NCBI GenBank assembly: GCA_029237695.1
Contig: CM055275.1
Location: 12,164,899 to 12,228,898 of the forward strand
Direction: 5' to 3'
DNA length: 64,000 bases
Source: Conchocele bisecta
Lineage: Eukaryota; Mollusca; Bivalvia; Lucinida; Thyasiridae
Shown here in pieces: positions 56,583 through 64,000 of this stretch (position 1 is its first letter; each line of letters begins with the position of its first letter). The notes below the pieces were generated by a model. The model saw only the letters and a list, made by a program, of their open reading frames with translations, searched no databases and was not told where the DNA came from. A program made the position numbers and the translations under genes.

Positions 56583-57066
56583 ATGGACTCTCAAGCGACA
56601 GAACGTTCTTCCATTCAAGTACAAAAACACGAAGAACATTTCGAAAGTATGAAATATTGCCACAAAGGATGTGAAATGAATTTATATGTAAATCCATTTA
56701 CTTACTCACGAAATTCAGCAACATACCGAAAACCTATCCTATAAATCATATTGGACACTTTTTAGGATCGTTTATATCTTACAAATATTTGGACGATTCT
56801 GAGTACCTGATTTCTACAGGAAAGAGGTGTACAAAATTCAGCATCGATGAGAAATATACAAGATCCAAAATATCGCATAACAGATGTTACATCTGTCAAT
56901 CAAAGGAACATTGGCTATTAAATGTAGTCAGAAGATACAAGGAAAGTACATGGATGTGTTTGTGAATCCATATTCTCACGAAGTTCGATTTTTGGATTCG
57001 CTTAGTATCACCAAAGATAGTGTGTTGGACAATTCAGGTCTTATTACAACGAAGAGAGTTATCTGA
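56583..57066 (+). pseudogene. Polinton conserved hypothetical protein, broken
   Basis: The frame opens MDSQATERSSIQVQKHEEHF with ESMKYCHKGCEMNLYVNP and stops at 56742-56744. The sequence carries on in other frames with ILGSFISYKYL-like and DDSEYLIST, then ITDVTSVNQRNIGY, and finally KIQGKYMDVFVNPYSHEVRF to the stop at 57064-57066. The pieces follow one another without gaps, so they appear to be a single protein of about 155-160 residues broken by at least two frame changes. I recall proteins with this layout (a C..GC motif followed by a VNP segment) beside polB in related elements. The function is unknown. Confidence 0.55.
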
Positions 57067-57759
57067 GGCTGCCTAGAAATGTTATGGTGTACCCTATATG
57101 TTACGGCTGCAAATAAATCACATATGACGTGTCTTTGTCGCCTGAACCCACCTCGAAGCTGCATAAAAATATCTCAGTATACTTGTGATTGTGACAGAAA
57201 CGCCGTTCGAGGGCAAACCGTGTGGTGATAAAAAGGACTGGACTTTTTAGATTTGATTGAATTACCGTGTATTACTTTATATGTCTTGTTAAATGAATAC
57301 AAGTTAAAATGTTTTTCTTGTTTGTTATTTATCATTTTATAATTCATAGGAATTATAAAATGCAAGTGTTTCTTTTGAAAGTTCATTTTGACAGATTGAA
57401 AGAATAATCATTTGATTTCACGAGAATAAAATAGTACTAATTATTTAAAAAAAAAAAAAATGAAAAATGATTAAAAAAAAAATTAAAAAAAGAATTAAAT
57501 TAAAAAAAAAAATAAAAAAAAAATAAAAATTAAAAAAAAAAAAAAAATTCCCCCAAAAAAATTGTACCAGTACTCGTGCCTTTTGTACCAGTACTCGTGT
57601 CTTTAAACCAAAACTATTTCGACCCTTTTCAGGTTCGCCCCAAACGGTCCTTTTAAGGGTCATCTCAAAAAACTATTCGAACAGAATTCCTTTTCAAATA
57701 AAACATTGCTATACACATGATGTTGTATCATAATACATGTGGACCTTGTAGTGTAAACA
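57067..57759. other. Non-coding gap with A-rich low-complexity tract
   Basis: No gene seen. 57447-57548 is almost pure A with scattered T and G. TTGTACCAGTACTCGTG is duplicated at 57562 and 57583. Confidence 0.6.
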
Positions 57760-58420
57760 ATGGGGAATGAAGACATATTGTCTTTGTTATTTCAACATCC
57801 ATGTAACATTTATATAGCAGGTCCAAGCGGATGTGGAAAAACTGAAATTGTACAAAAGGTTATTGATTATCGCAAAGATTTATTTAATATTGTGCCCGAA
57901 AAAGTAATATGGTGTTACAAAGAGAATGGCAACACAGCTATACTATTATGCAAGAAAAGTTCAATTTCCTTAAATTTATTGAAGGTATCCCAGATGACGA
58001 AAATAAAATTGTATCCGATACATCAATTCCACATCTGGTAATATTTTATGATATATTAGGAGAAAAAGATGAAGAAAACATAAAATTGTGGTTTACAAGA
58101 AAAGGTCATATATATATATATATATTACACAAAATATGTTTCAGCAAACTAAATCGAGTAGAACTATAAGTCTTAATTCTCGATACGTGATTTTATTTAG
58201 AAATGAACGTGATGGCTTATAAATTAAAACATTATCACGCCAAATGCAAAATCCACATTTAATTTCAGCCTACATTGATGCTACTTCTCGGGATCATGGT
58301 TATTTGTTAATTGATTTTCAGTCACGAACTAAAAAACAATTTCGTTTAAGAAGTGACATGTTTCAGCGATGGATTACAGATAAGGATGTTAGAGGACCTA
58401 TTATTTACTCTCCAATATAG
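57760..58420 (+). pseudogene. Polinton packaging ATPase (FtsK/HerA, A32-like), broken
   Basis: This enzyme would pump genome DNA into the capsid. It starts MGNEDILSLLFQHPCNIYIA and has the Walker A motif GPSGCGKTE at residues 21-29, preceded by a short hydrophobic strand. After a frame change near 57940 comes HLVIFYDILGEKDEE, the Walker B strand, with one acidic position replaced (usually I.DD; here FYD). A second frame change sits on an (AT)n run at about 58108-58125. The sensor part TQNMFQQTKSSRTISLNS and the C-terminal DHGYLLIDFQS follow, interrupted by a TAA at 58220-58222, and the gene ends at TAG 58418-58420. The length of about 220 residues is usual for the family. Confidence 0.88.
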
Positions 58421-58462
58421 TAATAAAGATATCAGTATTATACTTGATACCAAGGTGCTAAC

Positions 58463-58717
58463 ATGGCTTTCCCATACACATCAGGAATTATTATTCAGGC
58501 TTTAATACATTTGCGTGATGAACAACATAAAGGTACAAGAGAAATAATATTGAAATCTGGATTAAAAGAGATATTGAAATGGTTTTCATTAGCTGCCCAA
58601 AATATAGTGGAAAATAAAATAAAATTACCAAAACAAACATTGAGATTCATGGAAAAAAATAAAAAAGATGTTGAACAATTAGCGGATCCTACAATTGCTG
58701 ATGATACAAAGAAATAA
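58463..58717 (+). CDS. Polinton small hypothetical protein
   Basis: An 84-residue open frame begins MAFPYTSGIIIQALIHLRDE and ends ADPTIADDTKK. It is Lys/Glu/Leu-rich and probably helical, with no known domain. It starts 43 bases after the ATPase gene. Beyond its stop the same frame continues with FKPGGGGFLGGVIIRRK to another stop at about 58858, so the TAA at 58715-58717 may be a mutation inside a longer gene. Function unknown. Confidence 0.5.
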   Translation: MAFPYTSGIIIQALIHLRDEQHKGTREIILKSGLKEILKWFSLAAQNIVENKIKLPKQTLRFMEKNKKDVEQLADPTIADDTKK

Positions 58718-58767
58718 ATAATATTCAAACCTGGTGGTGGAGGATTTTTAGGGGGTGTAATTATTAG

Positions 58768-59451
58768 AAGAAAACACGAAGGAAAAAATCTCAAAATAAA
58801 ACAACTAAAAAACGAAACGAATCTTCAAGATTTTCTCCAAGGTCAAGTATATCTATAAATCCGAGTCCTGCTAATTCGTATTGATCTACATCAATGGTTC
58901 ATACCCCATCATTTGCTGAACAAACTCAGTTCACATCGACACCTAATTCGTCAACATCTCCACAATTACCATTCACGCCAAGATTTTCTCCAAGGTCAAG
59001 TATATCTATAAATCCGAGTCCTGTTAATTCGTATAGATCTATATCAACGTTTCCATCATCTGCTGAAAAAACTAAGTTCACATCGACACCGAATTCCTTA
59101 GGATCTCCACAATTACCATTCACACCAACTTCTAGCAATTCCTCATCATCACACAATGCATCTTTTCCCAGTAATTCTGGCTCAATTGAGCGACAGCCTC
59201 CAAACAAAAAGAAGCATAATTATAATCCTGAAATTGAAAATTGGTTTAGACTTGTTAATAAAGCAACAAAAGAACACGAAAAACTGTTTAAGGAATTTAA
59301 TGAATTGGATGAATTTCCAATAGCTAGGTTTTCGCCGTTTAGAACCCATTTGAGATCTCTTACGGCTAAAGAAGTTGTCAAAAAAAAACTTAGTCAAATC
59401 GAAAAGGAAATAAAACATCTAAAAGATTTTGCGTTTAAAAATCCTGAATGA
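58768..59451 (+). pseudogene. Polinton S/P-rich repeat protein with coiled-coil C terminus
   Basis: One frame from 58768 to the stop at 59449-59451, interrupted by TGA at 58881-58883. It starts with a very basic KKTRRKKSQNKTTKKR. Two copies of a 51-residue (153-bp) Ser/Pro-rich repeat with RFSPRSSISINPSP and TSTPNS..SPQLPFTP follow, then a KKKHNYNPEIENWFRLVNKA segment and a Lys/Glu-rich helical C terminus (about 60 residues, likely coiled coil). The intact downstream part is 185 residues from an ATG at 58894. I do not recognise a family. The position between ATPase and integrase suggests a structural or DNA-binding role, which is inference. Confidence 0.5.
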
Positions 59452-59534
59452 AGAGTAAAAATAAAAAAATACTTATAAAATACAGTTATTAATTAATTTT
59501 GTATCATTCAATATAAAGTATTGTTAATAAAAAG

Positions 59535-59916
59535 ATGGGTAAGGTCAAGAGTAAAAAGAAACCATTAATTCAAAAACATGGTGCTATGCTTTTGGCTATA
59601 GCTAATGAACCTAAAAAGCATCGTGACAAATTAATAAAAAATACTCCAGATCATATAATTAAGTGTATTTGTGAATGTTGTCACAATCTCTTAAAAGGCA
59701 ATGTCACATTTACAGCTGATCAGAAACATAAATTGTATCCAAAGCGTAAACATCTCAGACAACTTGTATCAAAATCAATTTCAATAAAGAAAAAGAAAAA
59801 TATTATAAATCAGACAGGAGGATTTTTACCATTTTTACTTATTTATAGGTAAAGCTATCATAGGTGGTGCACTTAGTGCTGGTGCTGGAGCAGGTATTCG
59901 AGCTCTAGTTAACTAA
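59535..59916 (+). pseudogene. Small basic Polinton protein with GGF-hydrophobic tail, frameshifted
   Basis: MGKVKSKKKPLIQKHGAMLL opens a Lys-rich protein with the conserved DHIIKCICECCHNLLKGNV and HLRQLVSKSISIKKKKNI, then NQTGGFLPFL. The frame ends early at 59850-59852. One base shift later the expected hydrophobic Gly/Ala tail AIIGGALSAGAGAGIRALVN continues to a TAA at 59914-59916, so a single frameshift separates the two parts. I recall this small-gene pattern (CICE.A.N.LKG then KKK..QKGGF) as common in adintovirus-like elements. A core or minor capsid role resembling adenovirus pX/pVI is a guess. The usual length is about 100-120 residues. Confidence 0.7.
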
Positions 59917-60624
59917 TGTCGGTCAGGAAAATGGCACTTGTTCCATTTCATTTACTGGAAGAAATGAATAAATGGAAAATAGAACAAAGTCAAAAACCTC
60001 AGCTTCCACCGGATCCACAAATTGCAAATACAGCTAAACTCCAAATAAATATATCTAACATTTTAGAACGGACAGATTTATCTGAAAGTGAAAAGCTAAA
60101 GCAACATGGTGAAACATTACATACATTTCAGGAATCATTTAACAAAGTTTTAGAACCTCAAGTTTTATAACCTCAACATGTTACAGTAAATGAAAGTACA
60201 AACATACCCCTTAATGATAGGATTTTACAAAGTATATAAAAAACAATGCAAAGAAAGGAAGAACTTCTTTTAAACATGTTGAAAGATGATCCAAAAATCA
60301 GTTGGGATGAATATGGTTTAGTAGCATATAAAGGAAAACTTATAAAAGGATAAACTATTATTGATTTAGTTAATGACACTTTTCGTCAAAGAAAAGGGTT
60401 TAATCCCAGAGGTTGGGAAACATTCGGTAGAGCTTTACAGGAACTCAATATACCACAAGACGTAGTTGGTAATAGACAACGCTGGAACTGGATGCATAAA
60501 TATCAAACTGATACATCTAACATTGAGTCGGATTCAAAATTTAATACACCTAAAACAGTATTGAAACATCGTAAAACACCAAAATCAAAAATTTCAATCA
60601 CACCAACTGGTATAAAAAGTTAGT
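59916..60624 (+). pseudogene. Polinton conserved hypothetical protein with three in-frame stops
   Basis: One continuous frame from the ATG at 59916 to a TAG at about 60622-60624. It begins MSVRKMALVPFHLLEEMNKW, then LPPDPQIANTAKLQ and LTDLSESEKLKQHGE-like helices. After the first TAA it continues LLLNMLKDDPKISWDEYGLV, FNPRGWETFGRALQELNIP and GNRQRWNWMHKYQ. TAA codons lie at 60168, 60237 and 60351. There is no frameshift, so this gene was hit only by nonsense changes. The pattern (helical N-terminal half, WE.F.RAL..L..P C-terminal half) recurs in this element class, but its function is unknown to me. Confidence 0.62.
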
Positions 60625-60646
60625 CGGATTCAGCATATCTTAAAAG

Positions 60647-61726
60647 ATGGGAGCCTTATTAAAGCATAAAGAGAAGAAACTTGATTCAGTACTAAAGCAA
60701 ATATATTATGATCCGAAAAGTTCAATTGCATACACTGGTATGAAACTGGTATGATTCAATTAAACGAATAAACACATTTTCAGATGTTAGATTAAAACAT
60801 ATACAAGAATGGTTAAGTAGACAGAAAACATATACACTTCATAAACCAATTCAAAGACGTTTTACACGTCGTAAGACAATAGTAGGTGGTATCGATCAAC
60901 AATTTCAGGTTGATTTGGCAGATATGCAACAATTCTCAGGACAAAATGAGAACCAAAGATATCTCTTGTGTGTAATAGATGTATTTTCAAAATATGCATG
61001 GGTCATACCCCTTCCTAACAAAACAGGGAAAACATTGATTAACGCATTTGAATTGATACTGAAAACATCAAAACGCAAACCACGGTCTTTACAAAGCGAT
61101 AAAGGAAAGGAATTTAAAAATAAAGAATTTCAACATTTTTTGAGACCTAATCAAATTCATTTTTTCACAACAGAAAATCCCGAAACTAAAGCAAGTATAG
61201 TTGAACGGTTTCAAAGAACTTTAAAAACACGTATGTGGAAATATTTTACACATTATCAAACTAAAAAATATATTGATATTTTACAAAATATTGTTGATGG
61301 ATACAACCGAACATACCATCGTACTATTAAGAGGACCCCAATTTCTGTCAACATATCAAATGAAATTGAGGTTACACAGGCATTGTATGGAATGAAACAA
61401 ACTAATCAATCCAAAAACAAACTACATGTCGGTGATTTAGTTCGTATTAATAAAACAAAACGTACATTTGAAAAGGGTTACCTACCAAACTGGACGAAAT
61501 AATTATTTAAAATATTTCATATTAATAAATGTTTACCAACAACTTATAAAATTGTAGATCTTGATGGTGAAAAAATAATGGGGACATTTTATGGAAAGGA
61601 AATTCAAGGTATAAAATATAATAAAATATAAGCATAGGTAATAAAACAATTAAAGAAATAAAGATACATTGTTCAGGGTATCCATCAAAGTTTGACAGTT
61701 GGATTCCAAAAGGAAACATAGTTTAA
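60647..61726 (+). pseudogene. int: Polinton retroviral-type DDE integrase with chromodomain-like tail, broken
   Basis: The enzyme would insert the element into host DNA. It starts MGALLKHKEKKLDSVLKQIY at 60647, with one frame change near 60745. It continues through the HHCC-less N-terminal region (WLSRQKTYTLHKPIQRRF) to the core: first Asp in QVDLADM (60912), second Asp in LQSDKGKEF (61098) and Glu in ASIVERFQRT (61203), the latter two 34 residues apart. CVIDVFSKYAWVIPLPNKTG is the typical strand after Asp1. TYHRTIKRTP marks the end of the core. An SH3-like stretch (HVGDLVRINKTKRTFEKGYL) ends at TAA 61500, after which the same frame continues to 61631. A last piece, HCSGYPSKFDSWIPKGNIV (to 61726), has the W.GYP..F.SWIP shape of a chromodomain. 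All catalytic residues remain. Confidence 0.9.
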
Positions 61727-61727
61727 A

Positions 61728-62036
61728 ATGGATACACTGGAAAACGGAAACAAAAGTAACACATGTGAAAAACGTGATTTTTCAATTTGTGGTAATCGAG
61801 TACCAACAAATCAAGTTACTTATATTTCTAAAATTGTTGTTATATATACGATTGTTATAACATCCATCATTCATTTAAGTTTACAAAGTGATGATCACGA
61901 ACTGTGGCTTATTCTTCTAAGTAGTTCTCTAGGATATATTTTACCAAGCCCAGACTTAAAATTCGTTAAACAACCACAGACAGGCTTCGATTTTACAGAC
62001 GGTAAAAAATTAATTCCTTTTACGCAACATTTCTGA
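61728..62036 (+). CDS. Polinton small two-helix membrane protein
   Basis: A 102-residue intact frame that starts two bases after the integrase stop. The N-terminal 30 residues are polar with two Cys. ISKIVVIYTIVITSIIHLSL (about residues 33-52) and LWLILLSSSLGYILPSP (about 59-75) are likely membrane helices, and a polar tail of about 25 residues follows. The SLGYILPSP end is a conserved mark I recall from this position in related elements. It is one of the few genes here without a break. It may act in virion assembly or entry, but that is unproven. Confidence 0.65.
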   Translation: MDTLENGNKSNTCEKRDFSICGNRVPTNQVTYISKIVVIYTIVITSIIHLSLQSDDHELWLILLSSSLGYILPSPDLKFVKQPQTGFDFTDGKKLIPFTQHF

Positions 62037-62039
62037 GTG

Positions 62040-62885
62040 ATAGTTCTATGGATATTTATCCATAAAATACACAGTGTTGTTTCAAAGTTAAATTACCTCA
62101 GCCAGTTCGTATCGATAAAGAAAACTGGGAAATAGCATTAGCAGAATTAATTATTCCGTCACAGTTTTTAAATATTACCAAAGACGAAACAGAATATAAT
62201 ATTATAACAAAAGATTTCTACACGAATGTTTTAGACATAAACAATTTTTTTTCGTATATTTGAGATAGGATTTAGTGAAGATGGTACTCCGATTAAATGG
62301 GCTATCAAATTTAATTTTCAACCTGGATCATATTCATCAATAGCTCATGTATTGGAAACAATTGATAATCTCATTCAAGATTCTTTTAACGATATTTTTA
62401 GAAAAAAAATAAGCAAGCGATTCATGTTTCATATTCTCATGATATGAAATGATGAAACGTACACAATTTGATTTTCAGAAAATTCCAAAAACAGGGATTA
62501 AGTTTAACAGTACATTGTTTTTAAAGTTAGGTGGTAATCCAAAGCTAGAACGCAATACATTTTTTTCAAACAGTGATGCAAATGATTTTTTTCCACATTT
62601 GTTAAATTTAAATGAGGGGTTTAATCATTTGTTTGTTTACTCTGATATTGTTGAATATTCGATTGTAGGAAATATTCAAGCTCCGGTTTTAAGAGTTGTA
62701 CCATTCAAAACATCAAGTTCAATTGAAAATTATATTGGTAGTCAACATATTAACCATGACTTTTTAAACTTACATTATGTGCATGTATCAAAATCGGAAT
62801 TTGATACAAATCATAATTATAAATATAAGAGGAGATTCGGGTAATCCTGTTCATCTTGTTCTTGGAAAGTCTATGGTAAAGTTGC
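62040..62885 (+). pseudogene. Polinton penton-like minor capsid candidate, broken
   Basis: The start resembles FYxTLPSNSSMDxFPxNT-type openings: SDSSMDIYP, a stop (TAA about 62065), then CFKVKLPQPVRIDKENWEIA with LAELIIPSQFLNI. Frame changes near 62255 and stops near 62412 precede the long frame 62449-62844, which has NEGFNHLFVYSDIVEYSIVG then APVLRVVPFKTSS and NLHYVHVSKSEFDT. A frame change near 62830 leads to GDSGNPVHLVLGKSMVKLHL. This layout is that of the conserved protein usually placed upstream of the pVI-like and capsid genes in Polintons and often proposed as the penton (single jelly roll). The call rests on recalled pattern and position. Confidence 0.65.
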
Positions 62886-62913
62886 ATTTGAGGAAACGAA
62901 AAATAGATTGAAA

Positions 62914-63321
62914 ATGCATCTTGTATATCGAGGAGTTACACGTCAGTATGGGGGCAGATTAGGATCATTGTTCAAATCTGCAATAAAAACCGTTTCACCA
63001 TTTATAAAACCACTAATAAAAACGGGGATAAATTCTTTATAAAATGAAGGAATAAAACAAGGAATGGGTTCAGCTCAAGATATTTTTCTTCAACATGAAA
63101 ATCTAAAGGATGTAATTATTTCAAGAGATAAACAAGCATTGAATTCAATAGAAAAATAGTTTTTGGAAAAATTAGGTATAAAAACAAAGAAAAATGAACG
63201 AAAACATCAGTTGCGTTCAGTACATCGTAGAGTTAAGATCTATAAATCACGTAGCAATCAAAAAGGTCTTGGTAAAAAAAGGAGAAAAATATCTACCAGA
63301 AATTTAGATATTTTTTATTAA
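62914..63321 (+). pseudogene. Polinton pVI/pX-like basic minor capsid protein, two stops
   Basis: A single frame starts MHLVYRGVTRQYGGRLGSLF and shows an amphipathic membrane-active-looking helix (KSAIKTVSPFIKPLIKTGIN). A stop TAA follows at 63040, then a helical middle (QGMGSAQDIFLQHENLKDVI), a stop TAG at 63157, and a strongly basic tail (KKNERKHQLRSVHRR, GLGKKRRK) ending RNLDIFY at 63321. A Gly/Leu amphipathic start and a Lys/Arg tail ending in DIF are the marks of the adenovirus pVI-like proteins described for Polintons. It lies 7 bases before the major capsid gene. Confidence 0.68.
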
Positions 63322-63328
63322 AATAAAA

Positions 63329-64000
63329 ATGATGCAAAACGGTTCTTGCGAATGTAGTACGAGTGAGTTGGATATACAATCAGTACCTGCAACCATGACT
63401 GCTATGCAAGAAAGTCAGTGGAGTGAACATTTTCCGATTTCTTCTCTCAACAATAATGCTCCAATATAATTTGTAATTCCACCACAAACAGATAAATGGA
63501 CAGATTTATCACAATCTTACATGTATTTGAAATTGAAATTTTTAAAATTAGATAACACTGAATTAGACGCCGATGATACTATTGCTCCAGTTAACAATTT
63601 CTTTCATAGTATCTTCAGTAACATTGATTTATATCTAAACAATAAACTGATAACAAATAATTCTGATACATATCCTTTTCGGGCATATTTAGAAAATCTT
63701 TTGTCATATAGCGCTAAATGTAAATCAACACAATTAGCTGGTAGTGAAATATGGATGAAAGATACAGCCGGTAAATATGAGGTTGTTGACATTGGAGGTG
63801 CGAATGTAGGTCTTAACAATAGGAATTCATTTATTTCTGGGAGTTAAGTAATTGAACTTCAAGGACGATTGCATTTGGATTTATTTTTACAAGAAAAATA
63901 TTTACCAAATGGAATTGAAATTAGAATAAGACTCAATAGAGTATCTCCAAAGTTGTGTATAATAGGCGGTGATGCCGCACCAGATGTAAAAATAGATTTT
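63329..64000 (+). pseudogene. Polinton major capsid protein (hexon-like, double jelly roll), 5' part, two stops
   Basis: It begins with the double start MM at 63329 and reads QSVPATMTAMQESQWSEHFP, a stop TAA about 63467 (Glu is usual at this place), then FVIPPQTDKWTDLSQSYMYL, TIAPVNNFFHSIFSNIDLYL and NNKLITNNSDTYPFRAYLEN. A second TAA at 63845-63847 precedes LQGRLHLDLFLQEKYLPNGI. The PVNN..HS.FS..D.YLN segment followed by YP.RAY.E.L..Y is the clearest signature of adintovirus/Polinton capsid proteins. The frame never shifts and only nonsense changes are seen. The protein continues past the window end; a full one has about 500-650 residues, of which roughly 220 are here. Confidence 0.9.

Larger units (their letters stand above)
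52528..64000. mobile_element. Polinton/Maverick (adintovirus-like) element, right end outside window
   Basis: A sharp junction at 52527/52528 breaks a satellite unit. Everything to the right belongs to one AT-rich element with the Polinton gene set: protein-primed PolB on the minus strand; packaging ATPase, integrase, penton-like protein, pVI-like protein and major capsid protein on the plus strand. The visible part is 11.5 kb. Typical elements of this class are about 15-20 kb with terminal inverted repeats, so several kb and the right repeat should lie beyond 64000. Nearly all genes carry stops or frameshifts. It is therefore a dead endogenous copy, decayed but still readable. Confidence 0.9.

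Noticed and set aside
57445..57663. Minus-strand frame with a long Phe-rich stretch
   Set aside because: It is the translation of the A-rich tract and has no other support.
59916..60624. Reassigned stop codon (TAA read as sense) in the Polinton genes
   Set aside because: TAA falls at places where related proteins have different residues, and TAG and TGA also interrupt other genes, so decay is the simpler reading.

Overview
The window is eukaryotic and almost certainly from an animal with a repeat-rich genome. A marine mollusc, most likely a bivalve, fits best. There are no bacterial-style operons and no compact host genes. The host DNA is AT-rich and packed with foldback (hairpin) elements, short inverted-repeat transposons (MITEs), satellites and elements that start with a hairpin followed by (GTCC)n. 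From memory I associate several of these repeats with bivalve genomes; I could not check this. Intact protein-coding genes are essentially absent. Every recognisable coding region is a decayed mobile element or a pseudogene.

Layout. 0-6.7 kb: dispersed repeats. 6.75-9.24 kb: remnant of a selfish element with a broken protein-primed family B DNA polymerase, followed by a broken trimeric-fibre/adhesin-like gene. 10.2-11.2 kb: broken carbohydrate-sulfotransferase-like gene, the only host-type gene recognised. 11.2-16.3 kb: MITEs and hairpins. 16.35-26.5 kb: two interleaved large inverted repeats; one has arms made largely of a 37-bp unit containing ATGAAAATTTTCAT, and a palindromic GTGATATCAC/ATTCGAAT satellite lies near the centre. 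27-32.5 kb: MITEs, a mariner transposase tail and a LINE C-terminal tail. 34.5-46.0 kb: a further inverted repeat with arms of about 1.4-1.5 kb; between the arms lie a 98-bp perfect palindrome, a tRNA-headed SINE, foldbacks and satellites. 47.6-52.5 kb: a (GTCC)n element with long tandem repeats, a 65-bp satellite, and an array of AAACC..GGTTT imperfect palindromes that mirrors a similar array at 41.6 kb.

52.53 kb to the window end: the left part, probably most, of a Polinton/Maverick element of the adintovirus-like type. A protein-primed DNA polymerase B lies on the minus strand. On the plus strand, in order, are a conserved hypothetical protein, a packaging ATPase, a small hypothetical protein, an S/P-rich repeat protein, a small basic GGF-tailed protein, a conserved hypothetical protein, a DDE integrase with a chromodomain-like tail, a two-helix membrane protein, a penton-like minor capsid candidate, a pVI/pX-like basic protein and the major capsid protein, which runs off the window. 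This gene set encodes replication, integration and capsid formation. Almost every gene carries stops or frameshifts, so this copy cannot act alone. It has landed inside a repeat unit of the AAACC array, which gives a clean prediction for its right-hand junction.

Main structural theme: at several places a short unit that is itself a palindrome is tandemly repeated and then mirrored in opposite-facing arms or at opposite-facing sites (11.2, 16-24, 20.3-21.0, 37.3, and 41.6 with 51.6 kb). I do not know a described element class that accounts for this. All boundaries were read by eye and are approximate.
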